57,699 nt of DNA from Armatimonadota bacterium. GTDB taxonomy: Bacteria > Armatimonadota > Fimbriimonadia > Fimbriimonadales > Fimbriimonadaceae. How positions within the stretch are numbered: position 1 is the stretch's first letter; each line of letters starts with the position of its first letter. Below are positions 34,141 to 44,295 of this stretch, piece after piece. Made by a program: the position numbers and the translations under genes. The stretch spans positions 1-57,699 of the forward strand of contig DAIDHV010000005.1 of NCBI GenBank assembly GCA_027451905.1, read 5' to 3'. The notes under the pieces were generated by a model, which was not told the DNA's origin, did no database searches, and saw only the letters and a program-made list of their open reading frames with translations.

Positions 34141-34252
34141 AGCCAACGCGCCCGCCCCAGGCACTTGTGGCGCTTCCCCATCTTAAAGTTAGGTTAGGAT
34201 TCTTATTTTTATGATTTGCCCTACCCGCACCTGGCGAACTCAACAGCTCAGA

Positions 34253-36085
34253 TTAAACAAGCACCTCGCTACGGCGCTCAGCGACGCGACGCTCACTGTG
34301 GTCTAAAATCTTCTTGCGGAACCGAAGCTGTTTTGGAGTGACTTCCAGCAGTTCATCGTCCCGAAGCCAGCTTAAGGCTTGCTCCAACGAAAACTCACGG
34401 TAGGAGTCAAGTGGCACCGTACTTTCTGATGTTGCACTTCTGATATTGGTGGCTGCTTTTTGCTTGGTTGCATTAACGAGCATATCTTCATCTCGACTGC
34501 AAGCTCCAACGATCATCCCCGCATAAAGCTCGGTTCCAACTTCGTAAAATAAGGTTCCCCGCTCTTGGATATCCTCATACGCGTACCGAGTGAGCTTGCC
34601 AGAATCTTTAACAATTAAGGAACCCTGAGTACGTGAGGTCATCTCGCCTTTGTATGGCAAATATCCATCAAAGAGGGATGCCATTAAGCCTAACCCTCGA
34701 GTCATGGTAAGGTAATTTGACCGAAAGCCAATGAGCCCTCGAGTGGGTATCGAGTAAACCAGCAGGGTCATTCCCGCATCGGTTTTGCCCATTTCCACAA
34801 GCTCTCCTTTGCGGCGACTCAGATCTTCCATCACGGTGCCAACCGCTTCCTCAGGAAGCTCAAGGGTCACATTTTCGAATGGCTCAAGCACTTCGCCGGT
34901 TTCTGATCGCTTGTAAATCACCTGGGGTCGAGAAATCTGAAGCTCATAGCCTTCTCTTCTCATCGTTTCGATGAGGACCGCTAATTGAAGTTCACCCCTT
35001 GCTTGGACCTTCACCGTATCGGCAGAAGCCTCAGGATCAATCTTAATAGATACGCTAACAACTTCCTCTTTTTCAACCCGCTCTCTAATCTTATGGATTG
35101 TCAAAAACTTTCCTCCATCCTTGCCAGCTAGTGGTGAATTGTTGGCATAAAGGTTCATCGAGAGGGTGCTGGGTTCCACCTTAATCGCAGGCAGAGGAAC
35201 GGCAGTGTCGGGAGTGGTGATGGTATCGGATATCAAGACGTGGTCTTGCCCCGACATCATTACAATCTCACCTGCTGATGCCGATTCCACCTCCGTCATC
35301 TTGATTCCTTCGTAAACCCACAATTTAGTGACATTAAAAGAGCTGTTTAATTTATCGCCATCGCGAGTTTGGGTTAATCGGTCTCCAACTTTGATAGTGC
35401 CTTGCAGGATCTTGCCACCAAACATTCTTCCCAGATAGTCGGAGTAATCAAGATTGTTGACTTGCAGCAAAAATGGACTGGCTGCATCGCTCGGGGGTGG
35501 TGGAACCGCGTTAACGATCATTTCGAACAGCTCGCGCATGTCGGTTTCGCCTCCATCAGGAGAAACCCTTGCAAATCCGCCGTGGCCGGATGTAAAGAGG
35601 TGGGGGAAAAACAGGTCATCTTCGCTGGCGCCAAGATCAATGAAAAGGTCAATCGTTTTATCGTAAGCCTGAAGCGGGCGGGCATGTTCGCGGTCAATTT
35701 TATTGATGCAAACAATGGGTCTTAGCCCGTTTTCAAAAGCCTTTTTCAGCACAAACCGAGTTTGGGGCATGGGCCCTTCTTGGGCGTCGACAATAAGCAA
35801 AACGCCGTCCACCATGCTCAGCACTCGCTCAACTTCGCCGCCAAAATCGGCGTGACCAGGGGTATCAACGATGTTGATTTTAGTGTTTTTGTATCTAACG
35901 CTGGCGACTTTGGATAGGATTGTAATTCCTTTTTCCCGTTCTAAGTCATTAGAATCCATGACTCTTTCTGCCATGTGCTGGTTTTCACGGAAGGTCCCTG
36001 CCTGCTTAAAAATGGCATCGACAAGCGTAGTTTTGCCGTGGTCGACGTGGGCAATGATGCCCACATTGCGGATGGACTGAGACAT
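34253..36085 (-). CDS. typA: Ribosome-associated translational GTPase TypA/BipA
   Basis: The product has 610 residues. The GTPase domain has G1 [15 protein letters not shown], switch [24 protein letters not shown] and G4 INKID. EF-G-like domains II and III/V follow, then the TypA-specific C-terminal domain with [18 protein letters not shown] and [16 protein letters not shown]. It acts on the 50S/70S ribosome during stress, cold growth and subunit assembly. ATG 36085 opens with [16 protein letters not shown]; the longer 36139 start is rejected. A TATAAT at 36096-36101 is only ten bases upstream, so the leader is very short. Confidence 0.96.
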   Translation of the reverse strand: MSQSIRNVGIIAHVDHGKTTLVDAIFKQAGTFRENQHMAERVMDSNDLEREKGITILSKVASVRYKNTKINIVDTPGHADFGGEVERVLSMVDGVLLIVDAQEGPMPQTRFVLKKAFENGLRPIVCINKIDREHARPLQAYDKTIDLFIDLGASEDDLFFPHLFTSGHGGFARVSPDGGETDMRELFEMIVNAVPPPPSDAASPFLLQVNNLDYSDYLGRMFGGKILQGTIKVGDRLTQTRDGDKLNSSFNVTKLWVYEGIKMTEVESASAGEIVMMSGQDHVLISDTITTPDTAVPLPAIKVEPSTLSMNLYANNSPLAGKDGGKFLTIHKIRERVEKEEVVSVSIKIDPEASADTVKVQARGELQLAVLIETMRREGYELQISRPQVIYKRSETGEVLEPFENVTLELPEEAVGTVMEDLSRRKGELVEMGKTDAGMTLLVYSIPTRGLIGFRSNYLTMTRGLGLMASLFDGYLPYKGEMTSRTQGSLIVKDSGKLTRYAYEDIQERGTLFYEVGTELYAGMIVGACSRDEDMLVNATKQKAATNIRSATSESTVPLDSYREFSLEQALSWLRDDELLEVTPKQLRFRKKILDHSERRVAERRSEVLV

Positions 36086-36095
36086 GGAAACAAAA

Positions 36096-36125
36096 ATTAT
36101 ACCCGCCGAGTGTCTGCCAATACAA
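36096..36125 (-). promoter_or_regulatory. Promoter of typA with near-zero leader
   Basis: On the minus strand, TTGTAT (36125-36120), an 18-base spacer, then a consensus TATAAT (36101-36096) lie ten bases before the ATG. Transcription should begin about three bases before the start codon. Confidence 0.6.
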
Positions 36126-36222
36126 ATTTTATTTATCAAACCTTAACAAAACGAAAATTTTACCGCGAACTCAAGTAGTCTTTTGGGGTCTGGTGGGGCC
36201 TTTATAGGAGGCATCCTGCGCC

Positions 36223-37044
36223 TTAAAGGGATGATCCAAAGGCATAATCGATCGCACGTTTTGCGGAACCAAGTGCCTGCTGAACATCTGCAAAGGTGGG
36301 GATTGCGCCTTCTAAGGAAATAAGTCCCTTGTAGCCGAGCTGATGGAGCCTTGTGAGAAAGCTTAAGGCAAAAGGGCAGGAATCAACCGCCATTGTCCGG
36401 GCAACATCGGCAAAATGAACATGGTGGGGGCAAGAAGGGACTTCGTAGGCCAGCCAGTGGTCAAAGCACTTTGTTGCGTCTGGCGGATAAGGATGGTCTC
36501 CTCCTTGCTGGGCCCTTTTGAAGGCGCTGGCAATGTGATAAACGTCGGCAGTCACGCCGGCAGGAGTGCCAGATAACCCCTCAAACAGGGGGCCGAGATA
36601 ATTAAAAACGTTCGTTTCTTCCACCCTCAAAGACTCTGGAGCTAACTTAATTCCCCAATGCAAGGCGTAGTTCTGAAGTTCCAGCACGGCTTTGAGAAAG
36701 CGCTTTTCCCCGACTAGGTGCTCATCATTTTGGGATGACCGCCTTTGGTTTCCGCTGCCAACAACCATGGTTTTGACTCCGATCTGGTTTGCGGCATCGA
36801 TAACCTGTTTGCCAATTGCAATCGCAGCTCCATAGTCGGCGGCAAGGTTAACACTTCCCGGAAAGAACAAATTGGTCGATTGGCACCTCAAGCCAGGGGG
36901 AAGCACTGGAGATTCATGGAGCAGACCCGAGGCTGGCAATTCGATCCAAGCTAGGCCCGCGTTCGCAAATTCTAGTGTCCTTTCGGCTGGCCCACAAATT
37001 GCAATTTCCACACTGCAATTGTGCCTCAAACTCTGCCTCTTCAC
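36223..37044 (-). CDS. Sugar-phosphate isomerase/epimerase (xylose-isomerase-like TIM barrel)
   Basis: The product has 273 residues from GTG 37044, with GGAG 11 bases upstream. It is a TIM barrel of the AP-endonuclease-2/sugar-isomerase fold. Metal-ligand positions of the family are visible: Glu in KLAPESLRVEETN, Asp in GVTADVYHIA, His in HVHFADVART and Glu in LISLEGAIP. It should isomerise or epimerise a sugar or sugar-like compound; the substrate is unknown. It stands alone, downstream of nothing related, and reads towards typA with 137 bases between. Confidence 0.82.
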   Translation of the reverse strand: MKRQSLRHNCSVEIAICGPAERTLEFANAGLAWIELPASGLLHESPVLPPGLRCQSTNLFFPGSVNLAADYGAAIAIGKQVIDAANQIGVKTMVVGSGNQRRSSQNDEHLVGEKRFLKAVLELQNYALHWGIKLAPESLRVEETNVFNYLGPLFEGLSGTPAGVTADVYHIASAFKRAQQGGDHPYPPDATKCFDHWLAYEVPSCPHHVHFADVARTMAVDSCPFALSFLTRLHQLGYKGLISLEGAIPTFADVQQALGSAKRAIDYAFGSSL

Positions 37045-37229
37045 CAGTCAAGGAACTCCAGTCGAAGTAAGGCAAGCCCCAAGAGCTTTAGATTTATAGA
37101 CAAGGTTTGGAGATCCGCGACTTTGATCGGTTGATCTAAAATGAATCTTTAAGAACACCTTACTTAAAAAACCTCAAAATTTTAGTGATAAACCTCAAAA
37201 GTACTTATTCACTGCTTGACTGATGGGTT

Positions 37230-37235
37230 TATAAT
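37230..37235 (+). promoter_or_regulatory. Consensus -10 (TATAAT) six bases before the 37242 ATG
   Basis: TATAAT, then six bases, then ATG. The expected transcript start falls on the start codon, so the mRNA should be leaderless. There is no Shine-Dalgarno. The nearby TTGACT (37216-37221) is only eight bases away and is not a usable -35. Confidence 0.55.
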
Positions 37236-37241
37236 AGAGAT

Positions 37242-37751
37242 ATGGCAAAGCTGGGACAAAAGAACTCGACTGAGGGTGAGGGCAGCGGCTCTGGGCTGAG
37301 TCCAGATTCCAAAGAACTGATCATGAGGCTGGCCTCTGAAGAAATGGCCAAAGAAGAGTCTGAACTCCGATCTATTGCCGAAGCGATGGGTAAAAGCGTA
37401 GAGCAGGTTGCCTTAGAAAAGGAGAAGATGGAGATCGAGGCACGGCTAAACCGCATTGAGGCTGCCTTAGAAAAAGTGGTTTCTAACCCACCAAAGGCAA
37501 GCCGGGGCAACTTTGGGGACCTTTTGGAATTTCTCAAGAACCCTGGTACGGGGATCGAAAATCTATTCCAGTGCATCGGTGCCGCTATTATCTTGCTTGT
37601 CATCGGTTCCGTGATTGCGTGGGGAATTCATATCAATCGATCTTCGCGAGCTGTGTTGCCGCAGCCAGAGATCGGGTCAGGGGCAACACCGCCATACACC
37701 GGTGCCCAAACTGGCACGACCGGAACTCCACTCCCTACCACGGGACAATAG
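37242..37751 (+). CDS. Single-pass membrane protein with coiled coil, unknown function
   Basis: The product has 169 residues. A Gly/Ser-rich start is followed by a helical, heavily charged stretch (about 28-80) with heptad-like spacing (EQVALEKEKMEIEARLNRIEAALEKV), probably a coiled coil. A single transmembrane helix lies at about 109-127 (IGAAIILLVIGSVIAWGI). The tail is Pro/Thr/Gly-rich. No enzyme motif is present. The layout puts the coiled coil inside and the short tail outside, by the positive-inside rule only weakly. It is followed 88 bases later by a GH5 gene with its own promoter. Confidence 0.65.
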   Translation: MAKLGQKNSTEGEGSGSGLSPDSKELIMRLASEEMAKEESELRSIAEAMGKSVEQVALEKEKMEIEARLNRIEAALEKVVSNPPKASRGNFGDLLEFLKNPGTGIENLFQCIGAAIILLVIGSVIAWGIHINRSSRAVLPQPEIGSGATPPYTGAQTGTTGTPLPTTGQ

Positions 37752-37826
37752 AGTAGCAGTCCGGTTTTTGAAATCACACCGTAAACGGGTATCTGATAAA
37801 ACGTAACATTACAACGAAAATGATGC

Positions 37827-37832
37827 TAAAGT
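37827..37832 (+). promoter_or_regulatory. Putative -10 element (TAAAGT) seven bases before the GH5 ATG
   Basis: TAAAGT at 37827-37832, with seven bases to ATG 37840, is the leaderless geometry seen elsewhere in the window. The -35 is not clear. Confidence 0.4.
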
Positions 37833-37839
37833 ATCAGGT

Positions 37840-38976
37840 ATGGATCGGACCCGCCTCTACACGTTTCCTTTGATCTTAGCCGCCGCATCCATTCTTGCGG
37901 CTCCTTCTGCCTCGTTTGCAAAATCCGTCGGAGGGGTGCCCAGTCAGCTTTGGAGCCATTTTAAGAGGGGCGCCAATATCACGCGTTGGTTCAACTACAC
38001 GGGTCAGTCCAACCCAATTGACCACTTTAAAACCTACATGCTGCCCCAAGATTTCCGCATCTTCAAGGAACTGGGACTTGGGTTCATTCGGCTGTGCGTT
38101 GGCCCAACCGAAATCTACCGCAATGGAGATTTTGATCACCAAAACATGCCTTACATTGATGCCGGTGTTGCCAAACTTATCCGAAATGGACAAGCCGTTA
38201 TTTGGGATCTGCACGACAATAGCACAATGGGGCTTAGCAAAAGTGCCATCGCAAGGCAAGGGTTTGTCTCCTTTTGGAAGGCAATTGCCGAACACTACCG
38301 CGGTGACTACGAAAAAGCACTGGTTTTTGAGCTAAAAAACGAGCCAGTTTTTTCCAAGAACCCACAAACTTGGTATCGGCTTCAAGAAAGAACGGTTAAG
38401 GCGATACGCAAAATTGATCCCGAGCGGACAATCATGGTCACATGCACCTCCTGGAGCAGCATCGATCAACTGCCAAACTTCACTCCTCTGCCTCAGAAAA
38501 ATCTCATTTACACGGTCCATTGTTACGATCCGTTTTTCTTTACCCACCAAGGTGCCACGTGGGTTGGCAATCCTCCATCAGGCTTGCAGCATATGCCGTT
38601 TCCAAGCTCAGAAAAGGCGGCAAAGTCTATTTTAAGCATCAATGAACCTCAAAATCAAAACACGATTCTGTGGTATGGCAAGCAACATTTTAACGACCAG
38701 TATTTGCTAAGCCGAATGGAATTGGCGATGACGTATGCAAAGGCTCATCATGTTCCCATGGTGTTGGGTGAATTTGGGTCCAACCCTCCTAAAGCTCTTC
38801 CTGCCGACAGGGCAAGATGGTTTCGGGGCATGAGGAAGGCTTTTGATGAAACGGGGATTCCGTGGTGTGTGTGGGGCTATGATGACGGAATGGGATTAGG
38901 CCGAACGGTGGATGCAACCGGGAAGGTGGTCATTGAAAAGCTAGTCGAGAAGAACCTATACCATCGCAGCTTTTAG
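37840..38976 (+). CDS. Secreted GH5-family glycoside hydrolase
   Basis: The product has 378 residues. The signal peptide ends at about residue 27 (APSASFA). A GH5 TIM barrel follows, with KRGANITRWFNYTG, LGLGFIRLCVGP and VIWDLHDNS. The acid/base Glu168 is in VFELKNEP and the nucleophile Glu311 in MVLGEFG. Tyr in YTVHCYDPFFFTHQG and Trp in CVWGYDDGMGLG line the active site. GH5 enzymes cut beta-1,4 or beta-1,3 glucans and mannans; the subfamily and substrate are not decidable here. It has no carbohydrate-binding module and a simple C-terminus. Confidence 0.9.
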   Translation: MDRTRLYTFPLILAAASILAAPSASFAKSVGGVPSQLWSHFKRGANITRWFNYTGQSNPIDHFKTYMLPQDFRIFKELGLGFIRLCVGPTEIYRNGDFDHQNMPYIDAGVAKLIRNGQAVIWDLHDNSTMGLSKSAIARQGFVSFWKAIAEHYRGDYEKALVFELKNEPVFSKNPQTWYRLQERTVKAIRKIDPERTIMVTCTSWSSIDQLPNFTPLPQKNLIYTVHCYDPFFFTHQGATWVGNPPSGLQHMPFPSSEKAAKSILSINEPQNQNTILWYGKQHFNDQYLLSRMELAMTYAKAHHVPMVLGEFGSNPPKALPADRARWFRGMRKAFDETGIPWCVWGYDDGMGLGRTVDATGKVVIEKLVEKNLYHRSF

Positions 38977-39072
38977 CCTCCTTAGCAAACCGCCGTTTGG
39001 CTGTCGCTGGGCTTGAGCTTCAGACGGTTGGGCGGGATAAAAGAGTTGCTGTTCCTTGAACTTGACCACCGC

Positions 39073-39981
39073 TCATAGCAGTTCGGCAGCTTTCAGGTTA
39101 CGCGCTTTAGAAACATCCCGCAGAGGTGAATCTCCAAATTGCTTTTTGTAATCACGGCTAAAGTGGGAGGGGTCATCGTATCCAACTCGGTATCCCGCAG
39201 AAGCCGCATCTAGGTTCTCGGCAAGCATCAGCTGACGGGCCTGCTGCAACCGAATCAGCTTCTGAAATTGCAAAGGGCTAACATCCATGACGCTCTTAAA
39301 ATGGTGATGAAAGCTAGAGGGGCTCATCCCAAGTTCTAAAGCCAGTCCTTCGATGTTAATAGGCTTTTCATAGTCGTTTCTAAGCTTTTCTACCGCTTTG
39401 GAAATTTGGGTCCATTGATTTTTCATCGTTGGCAGATGGCGCAATCTAGCCCCTTGTTCACTTGTCAAAAGGCGATAGACAACTTCCTTCTTGATGAGGT
39501 GGAGTAGGAAAGGAGCGTCGCTTTGATGGTCCAAAACCCTCATCATTCTGAGGATGACTTCAAACAGAAACGGCTCTAACCGGCTGACAAACGCGGCTTT
39601 TGCTTGGAACTGGCTTGACGGGACCGAAGCTACCGCTTCGGCGAACACGGTGGAAATGAGCGAGGGCTCAAGATCTAATCGAATGGACAGGTAGGGCCGA
39701 TCCGTGGAGGCTCTTGTCACTTGACCCGATATCGGCATTTCAACGCTGGCAACCAAATAGTGGTCAGGATCGTATCGATACACCGCTTTTCCGATCGTGA
39801 TCTCTTTTTCTCCTTGGGCAACCACACAAAGGGAGGGCTTGAAAACTGAGGTTACACGAGGAGTCGGGGTGGTAGAACGTGCCAATCTCAGGCCTGGCAA
39901 AACCTCTTGGGATCCTTCAAAGCCAGTGTGCTTGGAAAGAAGGGCAATGAGCTCAGTTCTTCCATCACCGTCGAGTGCCAT
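39073..39981 (-). CDS. AraC-family transcriptional regulator
   Basis: The product has 302 residues. The N-terminal AraC_N-type cupin sensor (about 10-170) includes SVFKPSLCVVAQGEKEITIGKAVYRYDP. The C-terminal double helix-turn-helix (about 200-300) includes INIEGLALELGMSPSSFHHHFKSV and AGYRVGYDDPSHFSRDYKKQFGDSP. It is divergent from the aldo/keto reductase-cupin pair, the usual arrangement for an activator of that operon. Candidate binding sites with a repeated GCTAAGAA half-site lie in the 270-base gap. The inducer is unknown. Confidence 0.9.
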   Translation of the reverse strand: MALDGDGRTELIALLSKHTGFEGSQEVLPGLRLARSTTPTPRVTSVFKPSLCVVAQGEKEITIGKAVYRYDPDHYLVASVEMPISGQVTRASTDRPYLSIRLDLEPSLISTVFAEAVASVPSSQFQAKAAFVSRLEPFLFEVILRMMRVLDHQSDAPFLLHLIKKEVVYRLLTSEQGARLRHLPTMKNQWTQISKAVEKLRNDYEKPINIEGLALELGMSPSSFHHHFKSVMDVSPLQFQKLIRLQQARQLMLAENLDAASAGYRVGYDDPSHFSRDYKKQFGDSPLRDVSKARNLKAAELL

Positions 39982-40079
39982 GTTCCTATCTTTGCTTATT
40001 TAGCAAGCGGTTGGCAAGGGTCTTTGGCTCAATGGCAAAAGAATGTGGGATTTGCCAAGAATAGTGGAGTTTTGTTTTA

Positions 40080-40107
40080 TTGACAACCCCCGTCATCAAC
40101 GTAGACT
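40080..40107 (+). promoter_or_regulatory. Promoter of the aldo/keto reductase operon
   Basis: A perfect TTGACA (40080-40085), a 16-base spacer and TAGACT (40102-40107) are present. Transcription should start near 40114, giving a leader of about 138 bases that contains the inverted repeat below. Confidence 0.55.
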
Positions 40108-40165
40108 ACTGATAGCGAACTGGATTTGGTTGGAGTTTTATTCAAAGCAAAATAGAAAAGGGTTG

Positions 40166-40216
40166 GCTAAGAAAGCATCATTTCTTAGCAACAGACTCTT
40201 GTCTTCTTGCTAAGAA
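40166..40216. promoter_or_regulatory. GCTAAGAAA inverted repeat plus a third half-site
   Basis: GCTAAGAAA (40166-40174) and TTTCTTAGC (40181-40189) are perfect 9-bp arms with a 6-base spacer. The half-site GCTAAGAA recurs at 40209-40216. They lie downstream of the promoter, so they may be a repressor operator, an AraC-type site or an mRNA hairpin. Confidence 0.45.
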
Positions 40217-40230
40217 TTAGAATCCCATAG

Positions 40231-41244
<1,014 letters not shown>

Positions 41245-41253
41245 GGCGAGCCT

Positions 41254-41649
41254 ATGCAAATTAGCAAAAATGGAACGAGGCCCTCCAATAGGGGGCCTCA
41301 AGATTGGTTTACCGGCACGGTGAGAATCGACCCCCTGTTTTCGGCTCCTGATCCGGCAAGAGCAGTGGGCGGTTTGGTGACCTTTGAACCCGGAGCACGT
41401 ACCAATTGGCATACTCATCCTCTTGGACAGACCCTTGTCATCGTGTCTGGGTTGGGCTGGGTGCAATGTGAAGGTGGACCCAAAGAAGTGATCCAACCTG
41501 GCGACGTTGTTTGGTTCCAGCCCAATGAAAAGCATTGGCATGGAGCGTCGGATAGCGTGGCAATGAGCCACATTGCCATCCAAGAGCAGCAAAATGGTAT
41601 TGCGGTGGAATGGATGGAGCCTGTTTCGGATGCAGATTACAGCCGATGA
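41254..41649 (+). CDS. Cupin-domain protein
   Basis: The product has 131 residues of a single cupin barrel. Metal-binding histidines are [11 protein letters not shown] (motif 1) and KHWHGAS (motif 2), with [16 protein letters not shown] typical of the (R)-mandelonitrile-lyase/carboxymuconolactone-associated cupins. It probably binds a divalent metal. It forms a two-gene operon with the aldo/keto reductase, a common pairing in aldehyde or quinone stress operons. The precise reaction is not known. Confidence 0.88.
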   Translation: MQISKNGTRPSNRGPQDWFTGTVRIDPLFSAPDPARAVGGLVTFEPGARTNWHTHPLGQTLVIVSGLGWVQCEGGPKEVIQPGDVVWFQPNEKHWHGASDSVAMSHIAIQEQQNGIAVEWMEPVSDADYSR

Positions 41650-41814
41650 GTTGAAAACCTCTAAAAAGGAACAAGTCCATTGAATTTGGGTAACTGAGGC
41701 CTAACATCCATTGGCCAAAGAGGCAGTCAGCCCTGCACCCGCTAAGCCGATTGTAGACAGCGAAGTGGACCCGATGCCACCAACTTACCACTCCAAAGTT
41801 AGCATCGGACTAGA

Positions 41815-44295
41815 ATGGTACTGGTGACGAGGATCAAGTGGGGTTCGAATTTTCTGAGGGCGGCGGTTTTGCGGCGGCCCTGTTTGGCACTTGCCTTCAT
41901 CCTTATCTCTAGCCTAGCTTCAGGTCAGCAAAAAACCATCACCATACGCATGATGGGAGGAAGCGCGTACGGGTTGCCTCCAAAAGAGGCAACGACGCCT
42001 CGATCCATTGCCCGCCGGGCTGTCTTTGAAGAGTTCCACCGAGAAAACCCAAACATTCGGGTTGTTAACGCGGGTGGGCTGCAGTTGGCAGGGAACGACG
42101 CAGAAAGTGCGTTCTTGATGTCAATGGCAGGGGATACGGCTCCCGACGTTTTTTACGTCAACTTCCGCGAGTACTACAAGTTTATCGACGAGGGATTTTG
42201 TCGACCGCTCGATGACCTTATCGCCAAGTCTCCGGACATTCTCAATCACGTCAACCCTATCATCCTCAAGGTTCTCAAAAGCTATGACGGCCACGTCTAT
42301 GCGATGCCGTGGTTTCAGGTTGCCCAAGCGCTTTACTACCGTAAAGACTTCTTTCGAGAAGCGGGTTTAGACCCGGGGAAGCCGCCAAAGACCTGGGCAG
42401 AGTTTTACAAAGATGCCCAAGCCCTAAGCATGATTAAGCCTGGCCTGTATGCCTTTGCCTTTTACAACGATCCTGGGGATGCCGCCTATTGGTGGATCAA
42501 TTTTTTGTGGCAGGCAGGCGGCGAGGCAGTCATCCCTGCCAAGAACGGGGTTTGGAAGGCAGATATTGCAACTCCGGCGGGGGTAAAAGCCCTTGACTTC
42601 TATCGCTTGCTTGTCAAGCACACTTGGATCGGGCCCGATGGCAAGCGCTATGGTCCGGTTGCTACAATCAGCGGTGACGTGAACCAGCTTGAACAAGATG
42701 ACAAGCTTGCGATGTGGTTTGAATATACCAACGACCTATCCCTTTCCGAATCTTCGGTTGACCCTTCAAAACTAGGTATAGCCGCCATGCCAGCGGGTCC
42801 TGCTGGTCGTCAAAACGAAATCAACGCGGGGATGTGGGCAATCAATGCCACCATCAAAGACCCTGCCAAAATCGCGGCTTGCTGGAAGTTTATCAAGTTC
42901 TTTGCGGGGCAAAAGGCAACCGAAATCACAACCAGAAAGTTTGTTGAAATGGGAATGGGCAATCTGGTCAATCCGGTTGACCTCAAGAAGTATGGATATT
43001 CCAACTTGCTTGGCGAAGTGGATCCCAGTTATGTCAAGGCGAATGAGACCTTATTTAAGGATGGTCACCCCGAGCCCTATGGTCGCAATTGCGAGCAGGT
43101 GTATTCAGTTATGGGTGATGCCCTTGATCGAGCCCGATTAGAAAACACACCGGCAATGACGATCTTGAAGCAGGTTCAGAACGAAATGAACCAAAAGCTC
43201 TTGGGATACACACCGGAGGCCCAGTTAAAGAAAGAGCAAGAGTGTGCGGCTGGAATTTGCGTTTTCTTGGTGATTCTTGCGGTAGGGTCGAGTTATTTTG
43301 GTTGGAAGTGGGCGAGGAGCCATCAAACCGAAACCGTGGAACGGCTTCCGGCAGGGGTCAGCCGCAGGTGGGTGCGCTTGTTTGTGGGGTCTTGTGTTTT
43401 TCCGGCCGCTCTGCTCATTTTTGTTTGGTCTTACTTACCCCTTGGTCGGGGCCTTGTGATTGCTTTTCAAAGCTATCACATCGTTAAAGGAAGCCATTGG
43501 GTTGGCCTCGACAACTTTATCCAGGTCTTTACCCGCCCAAGTTTTGCTCAGGCTCTTGGCAACACTCTTTTGTATGTTTTGCTGACAATAGGGATTGGCT
43601 TCTTTTTGCCAATGCTCTTAGCCCTTGCCCTCGATGAGATCCCAGTGGGAAGAACGTTTTTTCGAGTTCTTTACTATTTGCCGGCGATGACGTCTTCGAT
43701 GGTCATTGCGCTGCTTTGGCGCGAGATCTACGATAAAAGCTCCCATGGTTTGCTCAATCAAATTCTGCTCCCGATCATTCATATCATCAATGTGCCGCTT
43801 GGATGGATCCACGTGGCACCGGTAGCAAAAACCCACGATTGGCTGGGTGATCCGCGATTAGCACTTTTTAGCGTGGTTCTTCCTGGAATTTGGGCGGCGG
43901 CGGGTCCAGGCTCCATTTTGTATTTGGCAGCCCTAAAAAATGTTCCCCAAGAAAGATATGAAGCTGCCGACATTGATGGGGCAAACTGGCGTCAAAAGAT
44001 TTTCAAAATCACGATGCCAGCCCTAAGGCCTCTCATTTTGATCAATTTGCTGGGTGTGTTTATTGGCAGTTTTAAGGCGTTTGATAACATCTTTGTGATG
44101 ACAGGAGGCGGTCCGCTGGGGCACACCAACACGCTTGGCCTGGAAATTTGGAAAAGCGCCTTCATGTACTTGGAATTCGGCTATGCTACCGCAGCCGCGT
44201 GGGTCATGGGGTCTATTTTAGTGGGCTTCACCCTTATCCAAGTCCGATCGCTCCTTAAAATGCGGTTTACCTCTTCGGGAGCAGCCGTCAACTAG
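41815..44295 (+). CDS. Fused sugar ABC transporter: solute-binding protein plus permease
   Basis: The product has 826 residues. A signal anchor or signal peptide (CLALAFILISSLASGQ) is followed by a MalE-like binding domain, about 40-450 (GDTAPDVFYVNFREYYKFIDEG, AMPWFQVAQALYYRKDFFREAGLD). A membrane helix lies near residue 480. The MalF-like permease (about 510-820) has five to six helices and the EAA loop YEAADIDGANWRQKIFKITMPALRP, which docks the ATPase. Normally these are two proteins. No second permease (MalG type) or ATPase is nearby, so they must come from elsewhere. The stop codon overlaps that of the FAD oxidoreductase on the other strand. Confidence 0.9.
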   Translation: MVLVTRIKWGSNFLRAAVLRRPCLALAFILISSLASGQQKTITIRMMGGSAYGLPPKEATTPRSIARRAVFEEFHRENPNIRVVNAGGLQLAGNDAESAFLMSMAGDTAPDVFYVNFREYYKFIDEGFCRPLDDLIAKSPDILNHVNPIILKVLKSYDGHVYAMPWFQVAQALYYRKDFFREAGLDPGKPPKTWAEFYKDAQALSMIKPGLYAFAFYNDPGDAAYWWINFLWQAGGEAVIPAKNGVWKADIATPAGVKALDFYRLLVKHTWIGPDGKRYGPVATISGDVNQLEQDDKLAMWFEYTNDLSLSESSVDPSKLGIAAMPAGPAGRQNEINAGMWAINATIKDPAKIAACWKFIKFFAGQKATEITTRKFVEMGMGNLVNPVDLKKYGYSNLLGEVDPSYVKANETLFKDGHPEPYGRNCEQVYSVMGDALDRARLENTPAMTILKQVQNEMNQKLLGYTPEAQLKKEQECAAGICVFLVILAVGSSYFGWKWARSHQTETVERLPAGVSRRWVRLFVGSCVFPAALLIFVWSYLPLGRGLVIAFQSYHIVKGSHWVGLDNFIQVFTRPSFAQALGNTLLYVLLTIGIGFFLPMLLALALDEIPVGRTFFRVLYYLPAMTSSMVIALLWREIYDKSSHGLLNQILLPIIHIINVPLGWIHVAPVAKTHDWLGDPRLALFSVVLPGIWAAAGPGSILYLAALKNVPQERYEAADIDGANWRQKIFKITMPALRPLILINLLGVFIGSFKAFDNIFVMTGGGPLGHTNTLGLEIWKSAFMYLEFGYATAAAWVMGSILVGFTLIQVRSLLKMRFTSSGAAVN

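Noticed and set aside
37216-37235. TTGACT plus TATAAT as a full promoter before 37242
   Set aside because: The spacer is only eight bases; only the -10 element is credible.
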